Source: Chrysopogon serrulatus (Eukaryota > Streptophyta > Magnoliopsida > Poales > Poaceae). From it: 64,000 bases of DNA. Where the stretch lies: assembly GCA_015844335.1 (NCBI GenBank), contig JADLZL010003559.1:186001-250000 (forward strand), written 5' to 3'. The position numbers and the translations under genes were made by a program. A model generated the notes under the pieces. That model searched no databases. It saw nothing but the letters and a program-made list of their open reading frames with translations, and was not told where the DNA came from. The number at the start of each line of letters is the position of its first letter. Within the stretch, counting starts at the first letter, position 1. Shown piece after piece: positions 51,284 through 62,959 of this stretch.

Positions 51284-52459
51284 GAGACAATTATATATAT
51301 GGAAATAATTTCGTTATTACAATTTGTGTTATATAACAAGAACTTGGCCCCACATTGGCCATGATACTCGGTACTTTTTTTTTTTGAACATCTGGAATTG
51401 GTACTCGGTAGCGTCTACGTGGGCCAGGCGAATACTGGTCAAATCTTCCCCCACAAGAAGTCAAGAAGTAGTACTGGTCAAATCTCGCCTGTCGCGAACT
51501 CCAACCGTCCCTTGCTTCGCCCTCAAGCCTCGGACTTTGACGGCGGCGGCGGCCTTGTGTGGTGAATCCCAAGATCCGGCTTCCGCGCGCTCAAAAAGGG
51601 AGTAGGGACAGAGCTGGCCTCCCGCTCGCGGCCGGCCGCCTTTGCCGTGCCTTGCTACGCGCAACGCCTGCTGCTGCTCTCATCCTGGATGGCTGGATAG
51701 CAGCGCGCGGCGGTCCTGGCGTCCTGCAGGCTGCAGCCGATCGAGCCCGTGGCGGGAAGCCGGGACTCGCCGCGGCCAGTGGCCACCTCGGTACGCCTAG
51801 GAGTACGTTGTTGTTGCTGACTTGCTGTTGTCTTTTTTTTTTTTTTTTCTATCCTTCTTTCGTCGCCATTCCTGAATCGGCGGTTCAGTGGGAGGATGAA
51901 TTTGTGCGATTCTGACGAGGCACGTGATATGCCCAACTCTTCAGCTTGCAGGGAGCAGGGGCCCGGCCGTGTCTCCGGCCGTGCGGCGGGACGCTTCTCC
52001 ATTCGCCGGCCGGGCGTCCGGACGTGGACTCCACCTACCTATGCTCTCCATGGTTCGCTTGAAATGATTTGAGTAGCAGTAGTAGTAGAAGATGACTACG
52101 GTAGCGCCGAGTGGCAACATGAGGTGTCCTTCATGAACAAGTCAGTGAAGGACAACTGAACAAGGCTGCCGGCGCCGCCGCCGCCGCCTGTCGCCGGCCG
52201 GTTGGTGCACCATAGCGATGTCAGGCGCATGGAGGACCCATGTGGCCACTGACGGCTAGCCGACCTGCCGACACGGCGACCAGTTCTCGATTTTCGTGAC
52301 GGAGCATTCAGATTTGCTCTTTGCAACTTCTGAATAATCACCGTACACTTGTGGCCCTTACGCGGCGCCAAAGGAAAAGTTGGCTTTCCAGTTTCCACAC
52401 ACGGCCAGTCGTCACCACTCCCGCAGTCGCCAGCTCATGCATGGCTCCCTATATATCTC

Positions 52460-52467
52460 TATAAAAG
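52460..52467 (+). promoter_or_regulatory. TATA box of gene D
   Basis: TATAAAAG, about 125 bases upstream of the ATG at 52589. Confidence 0.55.
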
Positions 52468-52588
52468 CAAGGCACCTTCCACTTCCATTGCTTCGCCGCA
52501 CCCCGCAGGATAGGATAGTTCGGCGACATATGAGCTCCTGCTGTCGTTGTCCCCCCCCCTCCGCGCGCAGAACATCGGTCGATTTCAC

Positions 52589-52939
52589 ATGGCCGACCGA
52601 GAATATTCCGCCCTGACCAAGCTAGGCTTCGGCGCTCTGGCCGTCAACTCGGCTCTCGCCATCTACAAGTCCTGGGGCGACGTTGGCGCCGTCACCTTCG
52701 TGCTCGCCGCGGACGTCGCGCTGTGGCTGCTCTTCCTCTGCCTCCGTGCGTTCGAGCAGGGCCAAGGCGGCGGCAGGGATACCAAGATCAGGGCCGCGGT
52801 GTGGGCGCTCACCACCTTCCTCACGGCCTTGTTCGCGTCCAGGATGTCGCCTCTAATGCCGGCGCCGCTGGGCGGTGTGGTTTGGTTCATGGCAGTCGCC
52901 ACGGCCGTAGGAGGATTATTCTGGGCATTATTTTCTTAA
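52589..52939 (+). CDS. Small four-helix membrane protein, copy D (intact)
   Basis: A single exon of 116 residues. I chose the ATG at 52589 (MADREYSALTKLGFGALA) because it aligns with the start of copy E; an in-frame ATG 42 bases upstream lies in the leader. Four hydrophobic segments are visible at about residues 12-24, 35-50, 70-85 and 95-115. The family landmarks are NSALAIYKSWGD, VLAADVALWLLFL, LRAFEQGQGG, RAAVWALTTFLTA, LMPAPLGG and VATAVGG. It is about 80-85% identical to copy E by eye. It has high GC3 and no intron. Function is unknown; several such copies in one place suggest an expanding family. Confidence 0.85.
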   Translation: MADREYSALTKLGFGALAVNSALAIYKSWGDVGAVTFVLAADVALWLLFLCLRAFEQGQGGGRDTKIRAAVWALTTFLTALFASRMSPLMPAPLGGVVWFMAVATAVGGLFWALFS

Positions 52940-53239
52940 TTGATTGATCATTCATCCAGAGTCCAGATGTTGCTCGTCCTGTCGGATGTGTTCTTTTCCC
53001 TCTTTTCCTTTCTTTAGTTTACTTGTATTCTCGCCGGTACACTATATATTAGTTGGAAATAAGAAACGAGAACGTGGTCGTGGCATCCACCGCGCGGGCA
53101 CAATCGGCCAACGAACATCACTTGATTCCGTCTCTGCCCGCACTCCAGGTCAGGATATTCATTCATATATAGGATCTCTGCAGTTGTGGTCGTCGATCGC
53201 AACTGCACCATCAAAGTTACCCATGCATCGACAGTAGTT

Positions 53240-54167
53240 GGTCACTGTCACAAAGTCTGGCGGCGAGGCATGGCAGGTCCCGGCTTTAATTTGCCACGAA
53301 CTGAGCAGGTTAGTTTCTTTACTATATAACATTAGAACTTAATTGTCTACCCGGTTTAACTTCTTGACGTGGATGCTCTCCTATGTTTTTATTTATTCTA
53401 TAATTCAATAGCGTGTTTTTTAAGTAGTAGATGATATATATGGCTATCGATAATAAGGTGCCCCATCTATTCTCCATCTGTATTTTCCACTGGAGTTCCC
53501 TGCTCGTTGCTCTATCTATATATCCTCCGTTAGGCCTGTCCGTCTTCCATGACCCTCATTCTAAAATTTAAACCATGGAGACACAATTCCAACCGAAAAC
53601 CTATCGCCAAACCCTAAGGGATTTGGCACTAGCTATAAAATGGGGTGTTCACATGTTTTGCTATTAAAATCTCGCGAAATTTCAAATGAGCAATGTCTAG
53701 GGCGTAACCGATGGACTTTTGACGGGGCCAGCCTCACTTGCTCCCAGCTTCTGCTGAGGACCAGGGAGGAGATCGACGCGTGGACTCTAGCGGGATATCG
53801 TGATCTTCGAACGCTGGTTGCCTTCTTCGGCCAGCCGGTTACTCAGTGACCTCGCCTGCCCCTCCCTCGACGCGCAATTGTTCTTCCAGTTAGTACGCCT
53901 AGCCCTGCTGCACCTTTAGAGCCGGTGATTTGTGTTGTGTGTTTTGCTTGTCCTCGTCGCGGCACCTCGCCCCGGGAGGCAAGCATGTAACTTGAACTCC
54001 TTCTCTTAGAGCAATACATGCAAATGCATGCTTTCGAAAGTAGGTGTAGGGGCCGAGGGAGCCAGATCCTAGCCATGGATCCCCTGTGTCTTCTTCGTCT
54101 CGAGCTTCAGCGTTGGCTGGTGAGGAACCATCAATATTGTTGGAGTTCTTTGAGTCGTCCCCGTCCA
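53240..54167. other. Spacer, no gene recognised
   Basis: Mixed sequence. The open frames at 53640-53849 and 54076-53843 have no recognisable domain. Confidence 0.4.
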
Positions 54168-54175
54168 CCAGCTCC

Positions 54176-54459
54176 AACTGGCGGAGCAAGGGGGGGCCGG
54201 CAGGGGCTGCACCCCCCCCTCTCCTCCTCCTCTAAAAATAATGAAATTTTTATATCATGTCAAAAAATCATTTATATACATCACAAAAAAATTCTCTTTT
54301 CACCTATTTTTCACCATAATATTGTGATTTCTATTATGAATGTAAAATATACATGTAAAATACTATGAAATTCTACACTTGTTATAAGTATTCGTTGTAT
54401 TTACGATGTATTATATATTGTTTGGCCCTCCTTATTCAAAAGTTCTGGCTCCGCCACTA
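54176..54459. mobile_element. Small hAT-type element with TGGCGGAGC ends
   Basis: The left end CTGGCGGAGCAAGG and the right end, inverted, TAGTGGCGGAGCCAGAAC form inverted repeats. The flanks CCAGCTCC (54168-54175) and GCAGCTCC (54460-54467) are an 8-bp duplication with one mismatch, the hAT hallmark. The interior is AT-rich and non-coding, 284 bp in all. Confidence 0.75.
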
Positions 54460-54467
54460 GCAGCTCC

Positions 54468-56351
54468 TTGTCTGTTGAGCTGACTAGAGGATCATAAGCC
54501 AGCGCAGAAGACACAAACGGGGTGCGAGGGCCTAGATTTGGAGGAGGGGAGGGTGAAGCAGGGGGTGGGGTGGACGCCGGCGCTTGGGCAGACGCCGCCA
54601 GAGGGGGTGGTGGGGGGGCACTCTCTCACCAAAGCTCTCTGGATGCGAGCATATACTAGATTTATTTATCAAGACATGTTTTTTTTGGAATAGCTAATAA
54701 AATTAATTAAACATGGTACGTGTTAAAATTTATTCTTTATTAAAAAACTTAGTAGTCAAATAAAAATATAGAACTTTGACTTGTATACAATAAAAATGAA
54801 TAAAGTAGCTTATATAATTTAAAACGGAGCAGTAGATGGAGCAGTTCTACTTAAAGGCGAGCTTTCATGGGTTGTGGTGCAGTACTAATATATGGTCGGT
54901 CCTTAAGCTTTGCCGGCAGACAGCGGACAGTTTAACAACGACGCGCCCGACAAGAAGAAACAAAGACCACGTACGAAGAAAATATTGGATTGGCTATTGC
55001 TTGGGATATGATCGCAGTTGGGGGGTAACAACTTCTCTGAGTTTCTATGGCCGCTCAATTTCCGTGCAACAGCCAAGGGCGCAAAATGTCATCGTCATCG
55101 ATTCGTATGTTCTATGTTCATATTCGAGGAAATTAATGTTGACCGCCAGTGACGACGATAACCACCTCATCGTGCATGCGCATTGCTGACGAGTGACGAC
55201 GATGCATGGGTGGCGCAGTAGCTCATCGTCAGCGTTGCGTGCCATGCCTTCCGAGGTATACTAGCTAATTAACCTCGGTCCTAAAAAATATGTAATTCTA
55301 GCACTGCCGCTCCCTAAAGCGACCACAAATTGCACTCTCAATCGAGTACAAGCTGCGGATAAAATCCTAAATTCGGGACCTATTTGTATATGACCTAGAT
55401 GCATGAATCATGCTCATATGAGTTAGATCAACTCATATACAAGGGTGACACTGACACTCGTGGAAGCCTGGCGTCGATCTACGGTAGCGATCCTAGCCAT
55501 AGCAGTGAGGGTGCCATCTTGAGAGAGGAAGGCGCTATTTCGCTCAGCATTCCGGTGCCTATTCACTTCATCTTATCAGCCGTGCGATAGTGTTTTTCTC
55601 TTACACCAGATTAGCCGTTTCAGCTTGTCAGTCAACTTATAAGTCCTATCAGATAGGCTACCACTGATCCCACTTTGCATCCTGCTCGACGAAGAGTTTG
55701 TTGAGTTCCTCCAAGATGAACTTCGCGTCGAGATTCACAGTGCCCGGACAACATGAAAGTCAAGAATCAGAGTGTTTAATACGAATTATTAGCAACTTCA
55801 GTTACTTCATCATTAAACAAGCACCAGCAATCTATATAGTTGAGAAGGAATTTGGGAACAAATAGCAAGAAGGGAAATCGGTGCGAGGAGGAAGATACTA
55901 GAAAGTTCTAGAACACACTAGAAGCATTGGATCAAGAGCGAGATATAGTAGAGGAGGAAGAAGAACAGTGATAAGATATCTAGTAGATCGTCTTTCCTTG
56001 TTTTTTCTTTTGAGAAAATTCATCTTCCCTTCTAGTCCTGAGCTAGCTGCTGCCTCTATTGTACTTGGGCTCAGAAAATTGGACTGGCCGAGGCCCATGG
56101 CCCAAAGTTTTGGCGGACTTTTTCTCTGCCTCCTCTTTCCCTATCTTATCCTGGACCTTTTTGTACAGGAAATTACTTTGTACAGAAGCGCAGTGGCGAA
56201 TTGCGTTGCGATGTTGTGTGGTGGAAAGGTGGCAAAGATGCGCTCGTGTGACGTGGAGCAGAGAAAGGCGAACGACCCATTCAGATTTTCTTTCAGAAAA
56301 GATGATGAGTTAACATTTGGGACGGAATCACAACACAGGGGACGCACGCCA
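54468..56351. other. Spacer, no gene recognised
   Basis: AT-rich with a G-rich patch at 54540-54625. Open frames reach 117 codons but none resembles a known family. Confidence 0.4.
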
Positions 56352-56359
56352 TCTCGGAT

Positions 56360-57030
56360 CAGTGGCGTCCCGGCAAAATGGGAGGCCCTGTACGAAACAA
56401 TAAGTGGAGGCCTAATCTCTAGTCCCAAAAATAAGAAAATAATAAAATACATATCAATGTATCACAAAGTATATACTGGTATAGACCATTTCTAATTTTC
56501 CTATTCATGTATATCTTTTAATTCGATTTGAAGACATAGCTTATAAGTTGGAATAATTATTAGACACTAGATCAATCTGTGTACGTAGACAATGCACAAA
56601 AGATTAAGTAGATAAAATAGGGCCTCGATATGAAGTTCACTAGGCGATGGCGATACTCATACATCGACGATTTGGATCTATGGCTATTTAGTAAAATGGA
56701 GACTGCTATGGAGTCTTGACGAGTTGTGGCCTTCGTCTCTCATCTAGGATTGGTAGCCGAGGAGACGATGAACAATGGCGCTGACGATAGAAGGAATAGG
56801 AAGTCAAAGTGACAAGGTGTGTGTGTGTGCGCAAAAGAATTAGAATCACCGCAGCCACTTTCTCAAAAAATGTCATGTTACGAGCCAAAAAAACAGTTGT
56901 TGTTGATTCAGTAATTTAAACGAAGCCCACAATTACTATACATATTTAGGTACTTAATAAATGTTGGGGCCCCATGATTTTGGGGGCTCAGTGTGGTCGC
57001 ATAGCCCGCACAGGCCCAGGGACGCCCCTG
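56360..57030. mobile_element. hAT-type element with CAGTGGCGTCCC ends
   Basis: The left end CAGTGGCGTCCCGG and the right end, inverted, CAGGGGCGTCCCTGGGCC match. The flanks share CTCGGAT (56353-56359 and 57031-57037), a 7- to 8-bp duplication. It is 671 bp with no transposase. Confidence 0.65.
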
Positions 57031-57039
57031 CTCGGATAT

Positions 57040-57690
57040 ATGTCGTCATCCTAGTACATTCCTATCATACGGCACCGCACGTCATTCTGAACCAGAGCGC
57101 ATATAATGGAGACCACGTCGCAGCAAAATTCCAGTCAGTCGTTCACACAGTTTAACCGCAAATGCGCGAGCCATGCATGACCTGCACTAGGCATGAGCCG
57201 CGTCAGTCGTCAGAGAGCTTGTCCAGATTATTACCCCGGTGGCAGGCGTTTATAAAAAGAAAATGACAGATTGGGAAGACTTGTAACACAACTTGGCCTC
57301 GTACCTTTTTTTCATTTTTCTTTTTTGAGCAGACTTGGCCTCGTACGTGGCGCCGCGTTTTTCCGTCTGGCCAGACCATGGTCCATTTTGTCATTTTGTG
57401 CTTATACTGTATATACATACACTTGCTACTGCTCATCTCTTTCCTTCAAATTTCTTTCAAATTATAAGGGCTTCTCTAACGTAACAATATAAGCTAGCAC
57501 TAGCTTTAAGCTAATAAATATTATAAAAACTGCTCTATACATCATGTTGTGAGAGAAGACCGCATCATAAAGTATGAACAACTATCTCTTGAGTCCACTT
57601 TAGTTATTGTCTTTTGCACAACTATATATATGTAATGTAAAAGGTTCACTGATTTTGAATGAAGGAAGAATGTTCGCTGATGACCTGGAG
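57040..57690. other. Spacer, no gene recognised
   Basis: AT-rich sequence up to the start of the second duplication unit. No feature is seen. Confidence 0.4.
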
Positions 57691-58636
57691 TTGGTGACGT
57701 CTAGGCGAATTCTGGTCAAATCTCGCCAGTCCGAACTCCTCCAGTCCATTGCATCGCCCTCAACCTCAATCAAACCTCGGACCCGGGCGGCGGCAGCCTG
57801 GTGGATCGATCGCGACTCGCAAGAGCCGGCTTCGGCGCTCTCAAATAGACAAAGCCAGACAGGCCTCCCGCTCTAGCGACGGCGCTGGAGCGGGGGATCG
57901 GACGCCGGCGCGCGGCCGCAGTTGTCGTGCTTATGCCTTGGTAAGCCTACCTGCTGCTCCTCTTCTCCTGGTGCACCCGCCGGATCCGCCGTGAGCGTGA
58001 GGGCGTTGGCGGGCATGCGGCGCGGGCGCGCGGCGGTCCTGGCGTCCTGTGGCCGATCGAGGCCGTAGCGGACTGGCGGGGGCGGGACTCGCCGTGCACA
58101 CCTCGGCCCGATGGCTTCAACCTTGCTTGCTGGAAGTCTTGGCCTCGCCGGCCGGGCGTGTACTCCACTCCGCTCCACCTGTGCTCTCCATGGTTGGCTT
58201 GAAATGATTTGAGTAGTACTGAAACAGCTTAATCAGGGCCGGCCGGCCGGCGACCGACCGGAGGCTGAATGGTAGTGCTCGTGCTACGGACTACGGAAGC
58301 GCCGAGTGGCAAGATGAGATGAATCCTTCCTGAACAGGTCGCGACTCTCGAACAAGAGAAGGAAAAACTGAACAAGGCTGCCGGCCGCCGCCTGTCGCCG
58401 GCGAGAAGGTGCAGCACAGGGGCACAACAGGTAGCGAGCGAGGTCAGGTATGGACCCATGTGGCCGCTATGGGCAAGCGTGGTCCGGCCCGTCGGGACGC
58501 GGAAAGATCGGCGCCGGCATGCCGGAGAGCATTCAAACTTGCTCTTTGCACCCGCAAATATTAAACTGTCGATGATATTCAGCATACACGTGGGTCTTAC
58601 GCGGCATACACGTGGGCTGCCTGCCGGGTGCGGGCC

Positions 58637-58644
58637 TATAAAGG
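58637..58644 (+). promoter_or_regulatory. TATA box of gene E
   Basis: TATAAAGG, about 220 bases upstream of the ATG. The longer distance than in gene D may hide a leader intron (GTATTTTTCT near 58724 to a CAG near 58797). Confidence 0.5.
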
Positions 58645-58861
58645 CACCCGGCCGATTGCACAGGTTCGCGGCACCCGTTATGAACTCTTGCGCCGTCTCT
58701 CGTCTTATCCGCCGCTGTTCGGAAGGTATTTTTCTCTCCTAGCGTATATTTCCTGAAATCAGCCATTTTGACTTATCTAACGGACTTATAAATTCAGCTG
58801 AACAGATTGCCGATCGAGGATATTCCAGCCTCTCCGCACACGGAACATCGTTTGACTTGAC

Positions 58862-59209
58862 ATGGCCGACCAAGGATATTCCACCCTGACCAAGCTAGGC
58901 TTTGGCGCTCTGGCCTTCAACTCGGCGCTCGCCATCTACAAATCCTGGGGCGACGCGGGCGCCGTCGGGTTCGTGCTCGCCGCGGACGTCGCGCTGTGGC
59001 TGCTCTTCCTCTTCCTCCGTGCGTTCGAGCAGGGCCAGGGCGGCAGGGATACCAAGATCAGGGCCGCGGTGTGGGCGCTTACGACCTTCCTCACGGCCAT
59101 GTTCGCCTCGAGGGTTGCGCCGCTCATGCCGCCGCCGGTGGCCGCGGCTGTGTGGGTCATGGCCGTCGCCACGGCCGCAGGAGGGTTCTGGGCATTTTTC
59201 CTTAGTTGA
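58862..59209 (+). CDS. Small four-helix membrane protein, copy E (intact)
   Basis: A single exon of 115 residues starting MADQGYSTLTKLGFGALA. The same four hydrophobic segments and landmarks as copy D are present (NSALAIYKSWGD, DVALWLLFLFLRAFEQ, WALTTFLTAMFASRVAPLMP, VMAVATAAGGFWAFFLS), with one glycine fewer in the loop after helix 2. The 25 bases around the start (CGACCAAGGATATTCC) are echoed 50 bases upstream (CGATCGAGGATATTCC at 58812), a small leader duplication without an ATG. High GC3, no coding intron, function unknown. Confidence 0.85.
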   Translation: MADQGYSTLTKLGFGALAFNSALAIYKSWGDAGAVGFVLAADVALWLLFLFLRAFEQGQGGRDTKIRAAVWALTTFLTAMFASRVAPLMPPPVAAAVWVMAVATAAGGFWAFFLS

Positions 59210-59509
59210 TTGATTGGTCGATCATTTGCCAGCTATAATCGATATGTGCTGTGGTGGGGGATGTCCTCATTTCCCTTTTGCTTTCTGTAATTTTTTGTGT
59301 TTCCCCAGTGCACTAGTTGGAACAACTACAAGTCTAATAAAGGTTTGCCCAGAATTGGGACTTGGATGTAGGAACGTGGTCGTGGCATCCACCGCGCACA
59401 ATCGGCCAACGAACGTCACTTTGGATTCCATCTCTGCCTGCACTCCGGGTCCAGGATATATCGGATCTCTGCAGTTGAGGTCGTCGTCGCAATCGCAACT
59501 ATACCATTG

Positions 59510-60960
59510 GGTATCGATCAGCCCATAAGATCTTATGGTTTTGAGCCCATAAGATCCTTGTTTGGGCTCAAAACCTCCAATAAGATCGATAGTGTTGAAG
59601 TTGTATATATAGAAATAAAAAGGACAAGAAAACTAGAAAAGATGGGACCAAACCATTGGGTATCGGACTTTTCTCCCTTCTATCTAAGAGAACCTTCAAA
59701 TACGCAGATGGGCGAATGTCTGAATATTCGGTAATATTTCAGTTTACGAGGTATGTAACATTTTTTTTTTGAGAATTCAAGCCCTGATTTGATTAATTGG
59801 CATGCATACGTAATGGACGTGAAGGGTAGAAGGACGCGGAGATCATGAGGCATTTCGGACAAATTAATAATGTCTATCGGTGTTGTCATGCATGTCAAAA
59901 CGTACTAGTACTTCGTCTCTTTACTTGTTTATCATCCGGTTTAGCAAATAGCTAAAATAGTGTTTTTTCTCACAATAAATCTATCAAAATTAGTCAGTTC
60001 AGTTTACCAATCGGTTTATAGATCCATCTGAATAGTTGGTAGTCCATGATAAAACTTCTCCGTACGGGTGTGGATCACATGTGAGTTGAGCTATCAGCGC
60101 GGTCGCCGGTACCGTACAGGTGGATAGGACAGCGGCCGGTGGCCGGTGGTGCGCTTCGGTTGACTGTAGCTGTAGTACCTTGCATGTGTAAATGCTGCTG
60201 TGTTAACGTATGCTAGCGCCGAGACACGTGTTCCACGAAGATAAAAATATGACGTGGAGGCTTCATCCGTTCGTCGTAGTCCGTAGTTATCCTTTTGTCA
60301 GCTCCACACGGTCAGCATCCGCCAACTATGGCCCTTTTAGAATGCGGGATATTTTTTCTCTTCCTTTTTTATAATAATAATAATAATAATAATATAAAAA
60401 ATAAAGTGAAATTTCTGTATAGTTTTTTGTGAATTTATTGAGTTCAAAGGGCCGTAAACGGTAAACCCCAAAACACTGGACCTGCAACGGATTCCAGGAT
60501 CGAGAACTTTTTGTGTGGTTGAGACAAAAGCCCAATAAAGGCAGGTGCAGCGGGCCCACGGACCGTCGTCCTCAGTAGGAGGAGCGGTCAACAAGGCCCA
60601 TGCGTAGCCGACCATATCGTGGTGTTCTTCGTGGGCCAGGCCCGTGTTAGCATTCCTTGCCTTTATTCCTTTTCCTTTTCGAAATTATATTTTTTTAGAT
60701 AAAAGGAAAAGATGACGAAATAATTACAGGCTGAGTATAATAAACGAAAATAAATAATGAGGTTCCTTGCCTTCCAAAGCAAGCAAGCACGGTAGCGTGT
60801 TCCGGTCCCTCTTTTACGCTTTCACTCACGACCGTCGCGAGCAAGTCGTCTGTGCCTTAGGCTCATGGCACGACCTCACGACTTTCTCCAAGCATCGATC
60901 ACTTCTCTTATCTGCTAGCACTACCTGATCGATAACCTGAAGCAGCGAGAGGCAGCAGGA
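59510..60960. other. Spacer with small repeats, no gene recognised
   Basis: Repeated CCCATAAGATC and GGGCTCAAAACC-type motifs form small inverted repeats at 59520-59575. A TAA microsatellite lies at 60370-60393. The last 150 bases lead into gene F. Confidence 0.45.
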
Positions 60961-60962
60961 CG

Positions 60963-61353
60963 ATGGAGCATCAGAGTGGCCGGCGTGGACGCCGCAGGCG
61001 GTGGTGCCCTCGGCAGCGCGGGAGCCGTCCTTCTCACGGCGACCTGCGCCTTAGCCATCTACAGGGCGGCGGTGGCAGGGGACGTCGCCTCCGTAGCGTT
61101 CGTGGTCGTCAGCTACGGCGGTCTCCTCCTCCTGCTCCGCTTCCTTCGCGCCTACGAGCTGGCGCCGGCTGTCCGTAGGGAAGGGCTCAGGCGCAGGGTC
61201 TGGGCGCTCTGCACGCTGCTCACCGCCATGTTCGCGTGGAAGGTCGCCGGCGTCATGCCGTCGCCCGTCGTCGCGGTGGGCGTCTGGGCTGCGGCTGCAC
61301 TGACGTCTGCAGCTGGATTCGTTCTCCTGTTTCGTCAGCAGCGTCGACGCTGA
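60963..61353 (+). CDS. Small membrane protein family, copy F, frame broken next to the start
   Basis: The conserved frame is open from before 60982 to the stop at 61353 and encodes the four helices: GAVLLTATCALAIYRAA, VASVAFVVVSYGGLLLLL, the RFLRAYELAPAVRR loop, WALCTLLTAMFAWKVAGVMP and the C-terminal VWAAAALTSAAGFVLLF. No ATG precedes it in phase, only a GTG at 60976. The nearby ATG at 60963 (MEHQSG) is in another phase, and one extra base near 60980 would account for the difference. So it is either a fresh pseudogene or a one-base sequence error. It is more distant from D and E than they are from each other and ends in a basic RQQRRR tail. Confidence 0.65.
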
Positions 61354-62850
61354 TGAGCACTGCGTCTAATCGAGATTCTGAGTGATCGTCGGCCCTCCTT
61401 TTAAGCTGCTTTGCTTGCTTGTTGATGTGTGCATGATCGATCGGGTCTGTGTGTTGTTTGGGAAATGTTTGAGGTACGTACACTATGCAGTGATCATTAA
61501 TTTGAGCTCAAATTACACATATACACGACACTAATATTGGTCGTCCTCATTCAGTTCATTCATATGAAACTGAATGTCGTACTAGTTTGCTTGCGGAGGA
61601 TCTTTCTTTCAAAAAAAATAAGAAAAAAAGGAATTAACGGATCAAATTGCAGGATATATATTTGGTACCGGTACGGCGCGGCATCGATGGATGTGTGTAA
61701 CTTTTATGCTTCAAGCCTCCAAAAATTACATGGGACGATGCTGCTAGTATGCTGTCCGGTTAGGTTGTTGCTAGGCTGAGCTGTCTGTACGTATTTTCTC
61801 TCAATCTTTGTGATATTGTGCTAGTGCCATACTCTATAATAATTATTTTACTTTTGGCAGGTTGCCACCATGCACAATGTTGTGAGGATGTGAATTGTGA
61901 TTGAAGGTGTTTGCCCTGTGCTCTGCTGTTGGTGAAGGACATGATGGAGTTTCGCTTGCTAGTTCAATCAGTCAGGACACAGATGTACAAATATGGCGTG
62001 TTCGCTGTAATACTGAAGATAAACTGGCACGTACGTACACATGCACTTGTACTGTGTGCGGGTTCGCTGTATATCTGCATTGCTTTGCTCCTATTATGTT
62101 CTGAACTCAGTTACTATCTGCATCTAGAGCGCTCTCCTATTTTGAATTCGATGCTGCTAACCCTTAGAATTCACTCCATCTGTTTGTAATTATAAGATAT
62201 TTTTGTCTTTTTAGAAAATTTTGAACTGGCTACTTACTATTATTTTGAACACATTAGTGTTGGCCCGATTGTCTTCACACAATTCCAATGTAACTTGGGA
62301 TGCAAGTGGGTCGGGCCAATTCATTGGATGATTGATACCACTAAACAAACAAGGCCAACGGGTCATGATGGCCATCCTCATCAAGGTTTAAAATCACGAT
62401 GTGGTACGATATATGATGATTGGTGTGGCATTATTAAGGGTTTGATTGGTGTGGCATTATTAAGGGTTTGATTGGTTGGCTATCAATTTTTGCCCAACCA
62501 AAATCATAGCAATCCAAAATCAAGGCTACTAAAATCAGAGCAAAAAACTTAAGTGTATATTGGGTTGACTGCCAAAACTAAGACTTGCCAATTTTATTTT
62601 TTATATTATTTAAAAATTTTATAGAGACTTGTTAAAACTTTGGCCATAAAAAATGATGTGTCAATCCTTTGGCAATGAACCAATTGATGATCTAGCCCTC
62701 TACATTACTGCATCAGGTTTGATTGGACTCCTCTTAGTTTTAGTTCAAGCTCCACCACCGCAAGGAAGAGGAATAACCAATTTCGATAACTAAAAAGCAA
62801 GAGCATATAGTTTTCTAGTTTAAACGAGATAAATCAAACTATATGGTTAA
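61354..62850. other. Spacer, no gene recognised
   Basis: Contains the probable 3' region of copy F. A Stowaway-like end (CTCCATCTGTTTGTAATTAT) lies at 62173 without a clear partner. A 28-base tandem duplication (TTAAGGGTTTGATTGGTGTG) lies near 62435-62470. Confidence 0.4.
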
Positions 62851-62853
62851 GTA

Positions 62854-62959
62854 CTCTCTTTGTTCTAAAATATAAGATGATTCATAACTTTTACTATACA
62901 TTTAGTAAAAGGTATTAATGTAGAAACAAAACAACTTATAATTTATGTGATAGAGAAAG
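62854..62959. mobile_element. Short Stowaway-like MITE
   Basis: CTCTCTTTGTTCTAAAATAT and, inverted from the right, CTTTCTCTATCACATAAATT form imperfect ends with TA on both sides. It is about 106 bp. Confidence 0.55.

Larger units (their letters stand above)
51420..53215 (+). repeat. Segmental duplication, unit 1 (contains gene D)
   Basis: This block aligns in direct orientation with 57695-59508 over the promoter, gene and 3' region. Shared stretches include CTGGTCAAATCTCGCC near the start, GAACGTGGTCGTGGCATCCA, and ATCGGCCAACGAAC near the end. Indels of tens of bases are common outside the coding part. Confidence 0.8.
57695..59508 (+). repeat. Segmental duplication, unit 2 (contains gene E)
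   Basis: Direct partner of 51420-53215, offset by about 6.27 kb. The spacer between the units holds two hAT elements and no gene. Confidence 0.8.
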
